A stretch of 64,000 bases of DNA from the NCBI GenBank assembly GCA_963555705.1, contig OY743190.1, forward strand, positions 8,407,501 through 8,471,500. The letters are read 5' to 3'. Shown here piece after piece: positions 1 to 19,090 of the stretch. The stretch comes from Ligustrum vulgare (taxonomy: Eukaryota > Streptophyta > Magnoliopsida > Lamiales > Oleaceae). Below the pieces are notes generated by a model. It was not told the DNA's origin, did not search any database, and saw only the letters and a list, made by a program, of their open reading frames with translations. Each line of letters begins with the position of its first letter. Positions within the stretch are counted from its first letter, which is position 1. Made by a program: the position numbers and the translations under genes.

Positions 1-2043
1 GACCCACCATCAAGGCTACTAAAAACTGCAACTTCAGTTAACTTATATTTAAGAAAAAATTTGGCATTATTTCCTCTATAATATGAATTAACCAACTTGT
101 AATCAATACACAAAATTCCAACAAACTTACTATAATTTCCATCACAATAGAGATAAGCCAATTTCTCAAACTTTCATTATAAAACCAACATAAACTGTAC
201 ATATGGACACAAAATACAAAGTGAGCCCCATAACTATCTACATGTGATGTACAAGTGCAATCCAAAAATGAACATGCGTCCCAAAACACTGACTACATGC
301 TCTATGAAATGAGTCATACTATCTAACACTGTCGTGTGACTCCGACTCCAAAATCAAAGGCTCAACTCCAAAAGCTACCCAAAACTCAACTACTACCTGA
401 TAAGAAAAATCGTGGAGAATATATGAGTTGATAGCTCAGTGAGTAGAGAAGTTCGAAAATAATTATACTTTCCCATTTATACATTTTTACCGAAAATCAA
501 CTTTGTATCACATAATAACATAGCATCAAAGTCAAAATATATGACAATCTCTTAATGCTGATAAATATCAATCTCTAATCAAATCAATGACACATTCTCA
601 TCATATCAATAAAATACTGTCATCACCACCTGCAATTTCTAGGTATGGTTATATCCTAACAAATCAACCAAAAATGTACCCTCTCATTAAAAATCTGTAA
701 TCTGGTCATAGATGTATAGACTGCCTCTCAAGCTAGTCTCAAAGACCTCTGATAATTAATTCTAGAACTAGAACAAGACCAAGACCACCTTAGTGAACTA
801 TATCATACACGGTCAGACCGCCTCAGGGTAATATCATACATGGTCAAGACCCCTCAGTGTAGTATAGAACACGCCCAAGACCGCCTAAGTGAACTAGAAT
901 AAGTATATAATCACGGGTACTTTTCTGGCCGATTTCAATTTCACATATCTGTCTCACATTTCAATGATTTCCATCACGTGTCTTACATTTTTTTCAACAT
1001 ATAATCATTTCACAATCTTTCCAATTTCAAACTAATCTCATATTCTCATAATATTTCACAATAATCACATAATTGGACATATAAATAACATAATCACGTT
1101 TTACGTTATTATATAAGCAATTTATCAATATTTAAAAATAATTAAATTTTTCCACTCACAGTCTATATACGTGACAACTAATTCGACTGGTAAGTTGTCC
1201 CAACCGATTCGTTATCGCCTGAAAATGATATAATATCTCAATCAACAACTAACCATATCAACTATCTCAATAATTGAAAAAAGCAATAATAAAATATAAC
1301 ATTTTCATTTTTAGGTAAATTCCCTTTTGATAAAAATTAAATTTAAATCAATAATCTAATAACCCTAAATTTGACAAAACTTCGAAATAAATAACTATCA
1401 CTTACCTTTTGAAATCGACTAATAAAAGTTTAATCGTATAAACCACGTTGTCGACGACGTCCTCTTTCTTTCTTTGTTTGTTTGAAATCGACTAATAAAA
1501 GTTTAATCGTATAAAAAATGGATAAATATGTACCAAAAGTCAACCGTCTCAAGTTTTTGGATTTTTGTTTGCTTTTCAATTTTATCTTTCTATTTTTTTC
1601 AACCAAAGCTTGAGGCCTTTGACCATTCAACAATTGACTGTTCTTTTAAAATAATTACTTTTTATCAACTTTTATTAAAGCATACTAAAAATGTTATTTT
1701 AATCTATAACAACTAAGGTTTTATATAGTTCTCAAAAATAAAAATAAAAATTATAATTGATATTTTCATGTATGCTAAACTGAAGAATATTAACAGCAAA
1801 CTTAAATAAAGACCTACTATTCCATGTCAATATGAATGGAATATGGAAATGAAAGGTAAATGGGTGAAAGTCAAAAAAAAGGTCGAAGCGTGCATTGACT
1901 TCTGAAATTTATTGCCTTTTCTGTGTGGAAAATGCTATTTGATCATTATTCCATGTGTACACCAACCTCATACTCGATTTATTATGCGACAATGATTCTA
2001 TTAAACAAGAAGAACCGACAGAGATTCTGTCAGAACTAGAACC
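1..2043. other. AT-rich intergenic DNA upstream of the first receptor kinase
   Basis: No reading frame here looks like a gene. At about 765-890 there are three or four imperfect copies of a roughly 45-bp unit built on GGTCA, GACC and GCCTCAG, a pattern often seen inside old plant LTRs. A 34-bp stretch (1407-1440) recurs at 1481-1514, a direct repeat with a 74-bp period. The last few hundred bases are presumably the promoter and leader of the gene at 2044. I could not assign a convincing TATA box. Confidence 0.5.
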
Positions 2044-6317
<4,274 letters not shown>

Positions 6318-6474
6318 ATAAACAAAATACCCAAGCTGTTAATGGAGATTGAGCAGATATTGACATATGATAACTTCACAAATAAAACTTCTTCTTACAA
6401 ATATATTATCCCACAGCGGAAGTTGTATTTGTATACGGCTTATTAGCCTCGGATTTACAAGTTTCTTTGTTACT

Positions 6475-6650
6475 GGAACTCAAAAAAAAATCCAGGTTCT
6501 TTGTGCTCCTGCAAAATTGCTCCCACTTTGTAACATGAAGAGCACAGATAACATTTCCTGGCCTTTCTTTCCCAATTGTATACCCCTCTTTACTTGAGAA
6601 TTTACATTTGAATCCTCCAAAGTCACATCCATTAGCTCCAGGTTCTTGTT
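6475..6650 (-). pseudogene. Relic of a third S-receptor kinase (last exon)
   Basis: The plus-strand text here parallels the last exon of the neighbouring minus-strand gene (7110-7320) phrase by phrase. It includes the stretches for the PGF motif, the LPAPKEP-like tail, MFMLGSE-like residues and the block before it, but with substitutions and small deletions that destroy the frame. It lies between the two intact convergent genes and points the same way as the right-hand one. It is best read as the remains of an extra tandem copy. No upstream exons are visible next to it. Confidence 0.6.
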
Positions 6651-7044
6651 TTAAATAAGTCGGAAAGCTAAAAAACCTTGTTTTTGAAGGCTAGGAACCC
6701 AAAACTCTGCTATCTGAAATGTTAGGAGACAACCTTGTTTTGTAAGAAAGATTTTGGTCACAATCAAGGAATTGGGGAACTCGTGAAATTTACTTTTTGG
6801 TTATTGTTTTACTATTACACAAATTTATCAATCATTGACATGAATACAGATGAATTAACTGAATGCAATTGCTTTTATTTTATGGGTCCGAACTCTGAAG
6901 TTGGGATCTAGCCGACCTTCACGAAGAACAAGAATTGAATAATCTTATCATGTAACATCTGAACAGAATATATTTCTGAATTTAATCAACATTGTAGCAT
7001 ATAAGTGACTGTTTCGTCTATAAGTATCATGGTGTTGGACCGCT
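6651..7044. other. Intergenic 3' flank between the convergent kinase genes
   Basis: AT-rich DNA with no coding signal. It must hold the 3' UTR and polyadenylation region of the minus-strand kinase, whose stop is at 7047-7045. Confidence 0.5.
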
Positions 7045-10250
<3,206 letters not shown>

Positions 10251-10979
10251 TTTCTTTAAGAACAGAGATTCGAACAGATTAATGTGTACATTTGGATGAA
10301 AGATTTGATCATTAGCTGATGAAGAATGATAACTCGCCATTATTGTCATGTGGAATTATTTTAAGCATGTTGATAATGACTTTAAAGACTGAGAAGTCTT
10401 GCTTGGAGGGTGATTATATTTGGTTTTTATTATAACTTATAGTGGTTAGTACTTGTAAATAAATATTTGATAATCAGATTGTAAGTAGTGCCAAAAAGGG
10501 TCTTATTTTCAATAATTTAGAGTCTGTTTCGTAATGTGAAATTTTTTTATTTTTGTGATTTTATTTTTTTTTTAATAGATGTGCGGTTTTAAAAAATTTG
10601 AAAAGTCAAAATTTGTGGACTTAACTAAAATTGATGATTGAGTTTGAAAAATTGAAATGAAATTTTTTTCGTTATCAAATGGGCTATTAAGGTCAATTTC
10701 ATTTGTTCACTTTCATCACTTCTTGTAATAGTGGCAAAGTCTAGACGGATAAGCATTTTGTCAAACACGTTTATTGACTTTGCTTACAGCTACCTAAAGT
10801 TTGGGAGTTTTTTTCCATGGAAAAAATGGCAATGAAGCTTCTACTTTGAAATCAGGCAACATACGCGACTAAAATTGGCGGATCCACATGGTGTCTTGGG
10901 GGATCGACTGACCCCACAGAAGTTCACAGAATTTTTATTTTTTAAATATTTTCAGTTTCCCAAATCTCAATTACTGCAT

Positions 10980-11278
10980 TTGGTATTGTTTAAAAAAAAA
11001 ATTAAATAAATAGTGATTTTTAGGAAGATAGATTGATGAAATTTGATTGAAAAGTCAAATATGATGGACTTGACTTTTAATCAATGATTGAGATTGAGTA
11101 TTATGTCATTGTTTGGTTTATATTAAAATTTTCTCATTTTTATACAGTACTCAATCTCAACTATTCATTAAAAGTCAAGCTCACAGTATTTGACTTTTCA
11201 ACCAAATTTCAACTATCAATTCTCCTAAAAATCACTATTAATTAAAAAAAAAAAAAAAACTCATTTTAAACGATACTA
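10980..11278. mobile_element. Hairpin MITE (about 300 bp)
   Basis: The left half (from TTGGTATTGTTTAAA) and the right half (ending TTTAAACGATACTA) are inverted copies of about 120 bp. Arm landmarks are AGTGATTTTTAG, TTGAAAAGTCAAAT, GACTTTTAAT and ATTGAGATTGAGTA. They fold around a short central loop near 11110-11150. There is no coding capacity. A single-arm relative occurs at about 50345-50480. The target duplication is not clear. Confidence 0.7.
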
Positions 11279-12659
11279 AAAAAAAAAACTTTAAAGAGAA
11301 TCAAACAAAAGCTTAACCAAATTTTCACTCTCCAGATTTCAAGAATCAAGAGCAGTCATATTATTTTTTTCCCCACGGAACAATTTAGCCTCCGTTTGAT
11401 AAATCATTTATATATAAACATATTTTTTCGAACACTTTTTAATCACACATATCCCCCAAACGGCCAAACCATTTTTCAACCTCACTTTTTATCTCGAAAA
11501 TATCATATTCTTTGTTATAAACAAAAATTGAAAATTCTCTTCAATCTCAATTAGAAGATCTTAGAAAGAGCGGTTTTATCTTTTTTCATAGATGATATGA
11601 ATTACTCTATATATTTATAGACGACATATTTTCTCAAATCACTTTTTTAACCGCACAAATTTCCTCAAATCACTTTTTAACCATATATTTTATTTCAAAA
11701 AAAATACATTCTTGAGTTCTTCATTCTCCAACCTAAGATTTGCACCCCAAGTCAAATACTAGTTACCCAGTCCCACCAACCACCAAAAAATTCTCTTCTT
11801 CATCAATGGACAGGTTGATTCGGATGCTTCTTGAATCTTGATTTTAATGAAGGCTACAACTGTGGTGACGTATTGACTTATTTTCATTAATGTTATGTTA
11901 TTACTTGAAAAAAAAAAATAATAATAACTGTAGGCTTCAATTGGACCCGCAATGCAACAAATATAAGGATTAGATCGAATTGAAACCAAGAATAAATCAA
12001 ATTAAAATGAAAAAAAAAATAACTAGGTTAGAAAATGATTTTTTCCCTTTTTGTTTTGGCTCAGAAAATCAATCCATCACCACAAGTGCAACACCACTAT
12101 TTGGAAATTTATACAACCACGAAGGAAGTACGGGTAATCACAAACCGAAACTGATCACTGAGAAGGGCGGCCCACGAAGGTCACGAAAAAAGCAGCCGTG
12201 TGTCACGAAGAGAACAAGAACAGAGGCTGAACACTTAAGAAAATAAGCACAAAGAAGGCACTTGGGATTTCACACAGAAAGCACACAGAATACATGGCCA
12301 GACTCGGCTATTTATAGACTCAAGATCAAAGAGTCCACCACTGGATGAAGCTTATCAGAATAGAGGAAATCGTGGGGAAACGGTTTTGAGGAGCTAAGCG
12401 GAAGAGATAAATATTTTATCTTAATAAGAATCGAAAAATACATATAATAGATAAAGATAAGAGTTTGTTCGGTTTTATCTCCTTTCCCAACATTATCTCC
12501 AAAGTCGGGTATCGAGCATCAATCCCAATTGGGTTGACTCCCTCAAAATACCCGACCAAGTAAGCTACAAACAATTATGGTTTGGACTACAATATTCTTC
12601 AATATTGACTTATAAAAAATCTGAAGATAAAAACGGGCCTCGATTTTTCATCAAATGAA

Positions 12660-12678
12660 GGGGGGGGGGGGGGGGGGG
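12660..12678. repeat. Poly-G run
   Basis: Nineteen consecutive G residues in an otherwise AT-rich stretch. The exact length should be treated with caution because homopolymers are error-prone. Confidence 0.8.
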
Positions 12679-13086
12679 TTAAAGTATTATTCCATAGATT
12701 TCTTGGAAAAATCCCAGAATTGGTCTCTAATTTGTTGTTTGAGCAACAAGTTAGGCTTTCTATAAAATTCGAAATTGTTCTTCCTGAAAAATATAAGGCT
12801 CCGGCACCGCCACTAACAGTTATGAGTAGTATTCCATAGATTACGTACCAGTTGCCGTGAGAGATGTCCTGAATGTGAGATGATTACAATTATTCACCCA
12901 GTAAATCCACAATTTTCACCATATTGCTCAAATACTAAAAAATTGTTTTGGAATTCGTTCACAATATGCAGCCATATCCAATCCAGGTCCCATCCTGCTG
13001 TGCCAACACAAATCAAATCTTCTAAAGGAATTGTCAATTTTTTAATTAATTAGCATCAAGTTATACCTGCAAGATCCAATTTAGGA

Positions 13087-13475
13087 AGCAAAATCCCCTG
13101 CTCCCCCATGATAACCGCGCTTAAACCAAGCCTCTAGACTTCCAGGAAAAGCTTCTCCTTCATGTCATGATCTTTCACAATGTGAGTTTTAAAGGGATTT
13201 AAGCCTCCACAAGGGGCTGAGCAGGATCAGAGGCCTTAGTGGTCGTAAAAGTATCAAAATCGTCCTCAAGCTTCTGCTGGCAATCCTCACTCTCGGTACC
13301 GACAATTCATAAATCAACAGCCCTAATCAGCACCGTAAAGGACAGAAGTAGTCCTTACCTGGAACAACATAACGGCGTCTCCAGGGCGGCCGTATTGGTG
13401 GAGTCGTGGACGGCCCACTCGACAGTGAAGGCAGACTCGCCGCCGAGGTTGGCGGCGATGCCAATTTTTTAAGTT
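13087..13475 (-). pseudogene. Coding-like patch, unidentified gene fragment
   Basis: On the minus strand, 13470-13365 reads in one frame as a compositionally normal peptide (fragment GGESAFTVEWAVHDSTN) and then meets a good splice donor (AG/GTAAGG near 13362). Further stretches of protein-like sequence follow down to about 13090, but with stops between them. GC content rises sharply against the flanks. I do not recognise the family. A decayed or captured exon pair fits better than a live gene, since no start codon, acceptor or full frame could be built. Confidence 0.3.
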
Positions 13476-13575
13476 TCTATAGTGAAGATTTGAAATTTTC
13501 TTCATGGTTTTGGAACCAAGAAAACAGAGATGAATTAGTTAAGATTAATATAAATAAGAGTTAAGAAACGGACTA

Positions 13576-13657
13576 GTGGACGTGCCGGAGTGGTTATCGG
13601 GCATGACTAGAAATCATGTGGGCTCTGCCCGCGCAGGTTCGAATCCTGCCGTCCACG
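13576..13657 (+). tRNA. tRNA-Ser (anticodon AGA)
   Basis: The 82-nt sequence folds as a class II tRNA. The 7-bp acceptor stem pairs GTGGACG with CGTCCAC and leaves a G discriminator. The anticodon stem pairs CATGA with TCATG around the loop CTAGAAA, which places AGA in the anticodon. There is a long variable arm (GGGC with GCCC) and a T arm with GGTTCGAATCC. The internal A box (GCCGGAGTGG) and B box (GGTTCGAATCC) are intact and a T-rich pol III terminator follows at once. It reads UCU and, via inosine, UCC/UCA serine codons. No intron is present. Confidence 0.95.
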
Positions 13658-15071
13658 TTTTTCTTTTCTTATTTCCCTATTTTCTTTATTTCATTATTTG
13701 CAATGGAAGTCATTTGTGCAGAAAATAATTATTACAGGAAAATCAGTGACTAAATTGATATATTTCCATTTCTTTTTAGGTAAATAAATGATGCCCAAAA
13801 TGATGTAATTATTTTGGCGATCAACTCCATGTACGATTTTGCGTTAAATAAATGATGGCCAAATGTCAATTAATCGGGTAACTTGAATGAAATATATGAA
13901 GTTTTGGTGGTCATGGTTAATAAAATCAAATTGGATGGTCAAAATTACACTAACTATAAAGTAGAGTGGTCTTTGGTGAAAATAACCAGTGCAGAAAGTA
14001 ATTAAAGAATTTGACTAAATTGATATTTTTCCATTTCCTTTTACTCCACAGAACTAGAGGAAAAAAATACGAAGATGAACGTCTACGGAAAAACTTATTT
14101 TGGGAAATTCCTGCCATAAGGATAGAAAATTTACACTCACACATATGACAACATTCCATTTTTTTACTCATCAGATCAATTTCAAAATCAACAACTCACA
14201 TGCATTAACGTCGTTTTCAATCGCTCAAGATGTCACTGAAAAATGGCAAAGTAACATTATTCATTTTGGGATGACCAACAATTATTAAATTACAGTAAAA
14301 TTATTTGTAGAAGTCATACCTATAATATTTCACCGGTCAATGACACGTAAATGAAGATATATACAATCGTGGTGCCGGTTACTTGATCCATGAAGACCTT
14401 TTTACATGAACTTAGTAGGTAATAATTTATAAATGTAAGACTCTGTTCTCTTTGCTGTTTTGAGGTCATTTTCTATTTTTATTTTCGAAAATACTAAAAA
14501 CGTTTTTCTTTATTATTTTTGAAAACGTAGTTAAGAAAAAAAAAATTGTACACAAAACGTCCAAAATGCGGAAAACACGTTTTGAGATTTTTTTTTAAAA
14601 TAAGAATTATCCTAACTTGGAACTAAGCTTAAAATAAAGATTTATTTTATTTTATTTTTTGGAGAATTATCATAGCTTGGAACTAAACCTAAATAAAGTT
14701 TTTTTTTTTCTAAGAATTATCCTAACTTAGGATTAAGCCTAAAATAAAATATTATTAAATTCAATATCAACATTACCAAAAAAAAATTAAGTGAAAATTC
14801 TTGTTGTTATATTTTAAAAAATGTCTTGATAACTGGACTCTGGTAGTTTTGAAAGAACTTGCATTGTCTGAATTTTAATAGAAGCAGAGCTTCCTCAAAT
14901 CTCTAATCTAACCAAGTTGTGTTAATATAAACTCTTAGTGCTTATATTAGTGTATTGCAGTGCAGGTAACCATATTTTCAATAAATTGTGAAAGGAAATT
15001 TGAGTTTGAGTCAGTAGTATTCTGCAAAATTTCAAACAAAACGTGTTTTTCAGCTTTTCATTTTTAAATAC
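13658..15071. other. Intergenic DNA between tRNA-Ser and the solo LTR
   Basis: AT-rich DNA without a supported gene. A stretch near 14120-14205 is a diverged relative of the retrotransposon flank seen at 23160-23225 and 34540-34605 (shared text such as ATCACATCAACTACAAAATCAACA). At 14590-14755 a short unit around GAATTATCCTAACTTGGAACTAAGC occurs three times. Confidence 0.5.
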
Positions 15072-15741
15072 TGTTGAATCCAAACTCAAAGAGAGGTATA
15101 GTGATCCACTAGCAAGGGTCCAACTAAGGCCCAACGGACCGTGACCCATAGCTAAGGTCTGAAATATCACCTTGGATCCGATTCCGAGGCGGTGTGTCAA
15201 GCGAACCTTTTTAGCCGAACTGATTTACGCCTGGCCGATGTGCTTTATACTCAGCCGGGGCGCTTTACGGCAGTGACCAGAAGAGAGATGGAGTCAGAGA
15301 TGTGACACTGCCTTTACCAATATGTGACAGGCGTCCATCCCCTACAAAATGTAACAATGATTACGGTCAAAAAGCAAGGTTGTCACCTCCAAGAGCTAGG
15401 GTGAGGACAAGTGTAAAGCATGCCACATGTCATGATCCGAGACAACAAGTTTCTCTATAAATGGAGCACGATTGCCTCCAAGGAGCGGGTTAGCATTTTT
15501 ATTCTCTTAACTAAATATTTACTCTCACTCCCTTTTCTCTCTTTTACACACTTATATTTCCCGCACTCAAATTATATTTCCTTGACATGGGCACTAACTT
15601 AGGCATCGGAGTACAAACGGGAGCCACCTCGGCCTCCTTTGCAAACTGATTGTTTGTCACAGTGCGCAGGAGATCCACGTGTTCAAGAGGGAGGAGCTGA
15701 GACGTGTTGGTCCAAGATCCAACTGGATTTTGTGGTCAACA
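15072..15741 (+). mobile_element. Solo LTR of the element-B family (670 bp, TSD AATAC)
   Basis: It starts TGTTGAATCC and ends GGTCAACA, and is flanked on both sides by AATAC (15067-15071 and 15742-15746). It matches the 3' LTR of element B at 33506-34175 along its full 670 bp with scattered substitutions. A TATA-like box (CTCTATAAATGGAGC, about 15453) sits in it. Because DNA flanking its right side is ordinary target DNA and not a primer-binding site, it is a solo LTR, the usual product of LTR-LTR recombination. Confidence 0.85.
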
Positions 15742-15979
15742 AATACAGTTTTCAAAAATGACAACTCAAACGCGTTTTCAGCAAATTTGAAAATAAAAAT
15801 AAAAATAGGAAACATAAAACATTTTCGAAAATGAAAATATAAAATAAAATACAAACAGAACGCCACCTAAGTCTCTGTTTGGTAAAATTTTGTTTATAAA
15901 CAGTTACATGTCAACATTTTATTAGACAATTTTTTGAAAAGTCAATAACTTTGATTAGGCAAAGATTCCCATCCACCCA

Positions 15980-16684
15980 TGATGAGAATCCAGGAAGCCA
16001 ATCGAGTCAAAGTCAAATAGGTCAACCCTCTATCAGAATACCGGTGGGGCCCATGACAAGATCCAAGGCTAAAGAGGTCCAAGAGTCGATGGCGGGACTC
16101 ATTTTCAAGCTCCGAAATCAAGTCCACATGGAAGAGAGCAAGATCGAGGTCAATTGCCTAAGTTTGGAAGCTCAGGACATTTCAGTCGACCGAAAGTCCA
16201 TCCGGTCGACCGAAACTCTGCAGGGATTTTTGGAGCAAGCCTCAGGAGGGTTCGGCTGAGCTCTGTACGACCGAAAGTCTCCCGAGTGTAAATGCGGGGT
16301 TTTTTGTACAATTTTGCAAACTTTCTTTTCTTTCACTTTGTATATCTTTTGTAAAGCATTGAAACCCTAGTTAGTTTTTGGGATATTGAAGACTCCATTG
16401 AGTGCTTAAGAGAGGTAAATCCTTTCTTCACTTGTAACTTTTCTTGGAATATTACTTCAACTTGTATATTGGGAATTTATCTTGTGTATTGGTTGTTGTT
16501 GTTTATTCCACAAATCTTGGTATTTATCTTAATCTCTCCATTGGGCTAGGGTTAGTTTTCCTTAGAATTTTGGTTAGGTTAAACTTGGGTCAAGATTCCT
16601 CATTTATTACCTTTTTAGCTTTCTTGGGTTGGTACAAAATTGTTGTGGGAATTTTTGGTTTAATCACCAAAGGGGTTCGCATCA
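15980..16684 (+). repeat. Element A 5' LTR
   Basis: It is 705 bp. Compared with the 3' LTR it has few substitutions, mostly transitions, plus one 60-bp deletion inside the cluster of GGTCGACC palindromes (near 16267). Its first 280 bp still read as the C-terminal part of the pol frame, as expected when coding sequence overlaps the LTR. Confidence 0.92.
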
Positions 16685-16686
16685 TT

Positions 16687-16698
16687 TGGTATCAGAGC
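16687..16698 (+). other. Primer-binding site, tRNA-iMet type
   Basis: TGGTATCAGAGC lies two bases after the 5' LTR. It is the standard plant retrotransposon primer site complementary to the 3' end of initiator tRNA-Met. A second copy of this site lies misplaced inside pol at 21157-21168. Confidence 0.9.
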
Positions 16699-17321
16699 TT
16701 GGCTCTAAAATTGATAATCCTATCTTTACATTTATTGTTGTTGTTCTTGATAGTAAAAAAAAAAAAAACGAAAATTACAAAAGAAATTGGGGAAAATTAG
16801 TTGCCCATGAATATTTCATGATTCCTACATATTGTATTGGGCATTGTTGTTATCATCAATTTGAAAGTTTCTTGGGGATACATTTGAACAAACACTTGAA
16901 AATTCCAAACTATTCAAGTTTGCATCCTAAGTGTTTGATAAAATGTTTCAAAGAGTGTTTTCATATTGAAACCTACCATTCAACTACCAAACACATTCCT
17001 AAGTGAATTCCTTGTGTCTTACATCAAGTTATTGTGACTATACCCTTGAAAATCTTATTGGTCAAGTTAAATTCCTTACTTCCTTATATAATAGCAAGCA
17101 ACTAAATTCTACTTGCTATTGTGTCAATCCTTCCCTTTGCTTCCTTTGTTGTTTGTGGAATTTGTGCTACACAAGAGTTGAATTACGTTCCTTGGAAAGT
17201 TTGGGTAAGAAAGTGGGGAGTGGTAAAAGGCAAGAGTGGTGAGCTCATTAGAGGGAAAAAGCCTAATTGAGTGAAACACGAGTGAAAATATTTTGTGAGG
17301 ACACTTGCACACTTACACTCC

Positions 17322-18620
17322 ATGGCTAATGCACATACTTCCAGTGGACAAGATTCTAATGCACAAACTCAAGAGTTGAGGGATATGATACAAGCTCTCA
17401 TAGTTACTATGGTGGATATGGGGGGAAGGTTGGAGGGTAGATTAGCGAGGTTGGAGACTAGGAGGGAAGTTCCACCTCCAAGGGATGATAATGTTAGGAG
17501 GGGTGATAAGAGAAGGCCTAGAGATGAGTATGAGGATGATGATGTTGATGATGATGAATTGGAGAGTGAAGGGGGTAGTGACCAAAATTGGAACATTGGT
17601 AGGAATGTGAGGGGAGTAGGTCGAGGTCATGGGAGGAACCCTAGGGGTAGGGATGGAGTGGATGGTAATCTTGGTAGTATTAAGATGAAAATTCCTTCTT
17701 TCCATGGGAAGAGTGATCCGGATGCCTATTTAGAATGGGAGAGGAAGATGGAATTGATTTTTGAATGTCATAGGTACTCCGAGGATAAAAATGTTAAGTT
17801 AGCGGTAGTGGAGTTTACCGACTATGCCTTAGCTTGGTGGGATAATTTATTACTCACTAGGAGACGGAATTTCGAGGGTAGTGTGGATACTTGGGATGAG
17901 TTGAAGAGCCTTATGAGAAAAAGATTTGTACCAAGTCACTACTATAGGGGGCTCTATCAAAGACTACAAACCCTTACTCAAGGAACAAAGGGTGTTGAAG
18001 ATTATTATAAGGAGTTGGAGAATGCTTTGATGAGGGCCGACATAGAGGAGGATAGAGAAGCCACTATGGATCGATTTATGAGTGGGTTGAATAGGGAGAT
18101 AGCCAATGTGGTTGAATTACACCATTATGTTGAGATGGAGGAGTTGGTACACATGGCTATTAAAGTGGAGGCTCAATTGAAGAAGAAGGAGCAATTTAAA
18201 AGAAAGGGGCAAGAAAAATTCTTGGGAGGTCCTAGTTCCAATTGGAAGTCTAAGTGGGGGAGTGAAAATGTTGATAAGGCACCACTTAAGGACAATATTG
18301 AAACCTCCAAGGGAAAGGAAGTTAGCTTCGTCAAGGATAAACCAAAGGTTGTTCCTACCACTTCTAGGAGTCGGGATATAGAATGCTTCAAGTGTAGAGG
18401 ACGGGGGCATTATGCTCGAGACTGCCCTAACAATAGGGTGATGATTATCAAAAATGGGGAGTGGTACTCGGAAGATGAAGAGGACGAAGAGGGGGTGCCA
18501 TGTAGAGGAGATAGTGATGACGAGGAAGAAGAGGTGGAGGGAATTGTTAGTCCACCCAAGTCTTTAGTCACCATTAGGTCTCTCAACACCCAAGCCAAGG
18601 TGGATGATGCGGCTAAGTAA
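17322..18620 (+). pseudogene. Element A gag (nucleocapsid/capsid) with terminal nonsense codon
   Basis: From ATG at 17322 (MANAHTSSGQ) the frame runs about 430 codons. An acidic region (EYEDDDVDDDELESEGG) comes first, then a retrotransposon-gag core with IKMKIPSFHGKSDPDAYLEW and a WDELK/RFVPSHYY block, and last a CCHC knuckle (CFKCRGRGHYARDC, about 18390-18430). A leader of about 620 bp separates it from the primer site. The frame stops at TAA 18618-18620, but the same frame then continues into protease, so this is most simply a CAA-to-TAA nonsense mutation in a single gag-pol frame. Confidence 0.88.
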
Positions 18621-19087
18621 AGGGAGAATATCTTCCATACTAGGTGTCTTGTGAAGGACAAAGCGTGTAGTCTCATCATTGATGGGGGAAGTTGCACCAA
18701 TGTAGTTAGCACTAGTATGGTAGAGAGGTTGAGATTACCTTTAATGCCACATCCTAATCCTTATAAGTTACAATGGTTGAGTGATTATGGTGAGTTGAAG
18801 GTAAGCAAGCAAGTATTACTTATTTTCAACATAGGGACCTATGAGGATCAGGTACTTTGTGATGTGGTGCCCATGCAAGCTACACATATTTTATTGGGGA
18901 GGCCATGGCAATATGATAGGAGGGTATTGCATGATGGTAGGAAAAATAGGTATAGTTTCCAAATGAATGGAAAATCCGTAACACTCCTACCTTTGAGTCC
19001 GGAAGAAGTTTACAAGGACCAATTGAAACTCAAGAAGGAGAAGGAGGAGGAGGAGGAAAAAGAAAGAAGAAAAAAAAAAGATGGAGT
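18621..19087 (+). pseudogene. Element A protease region
   Basis: In the same frame as gag, this segment holds the aspartic protease with the active-site block LIIDGGSCTNV (about 18671) and the hydrophobic ILLGRPW block (about 18890). It ends in a run of lysine and glutamate codons encoded by an A-rich tract (19035-19080). The reading frame shifts there before RT, a likely slippage indel in the homopolymer. Confidence 0.85.
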
Positions 19088-19090
19088 TGA

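Larger units (their letters stand above)
10251..13575. other. Repeat-rich intergenic DNA
   Basis: AT-rich DNA without a recognisable intact gene. It contains one copy of a short dispersed repeat (about 10518-10690), a hairpin MITE (10980-11278), several degenerate stretches beginning with TTTGGTAA- or CCGTTTGATAAAT-like text that recur across the window (for example 11390, 38770, 52790), a run of 19 G (12660-12678), and a GC-richer coding-like patch at 13087-13475. Confidence 0.55.

Noticed and set aside
38..289. Cys-rich minus-strand frame at the left edge
   Set aside because: It has no family resemblance, start context or neighbouring exons, and lies in AT-rich repeat-like DNA.
16444..17242. 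Hydrophobic frames in the LTR and leader of element A
   Set aside because: They are non-coding U5/leader sequence read in AT-rich frames. The same frame recurs in the 3' LTR only because the LTRs are copies.
17369..18712. Several minus-strand frames opposite gag of element A
   Set aside because: Ser/Pro-rich shadows of the Glu/Asp/Gly-rich sense coding strand, with no splice or domain support, unlike the antisense gene of element B.
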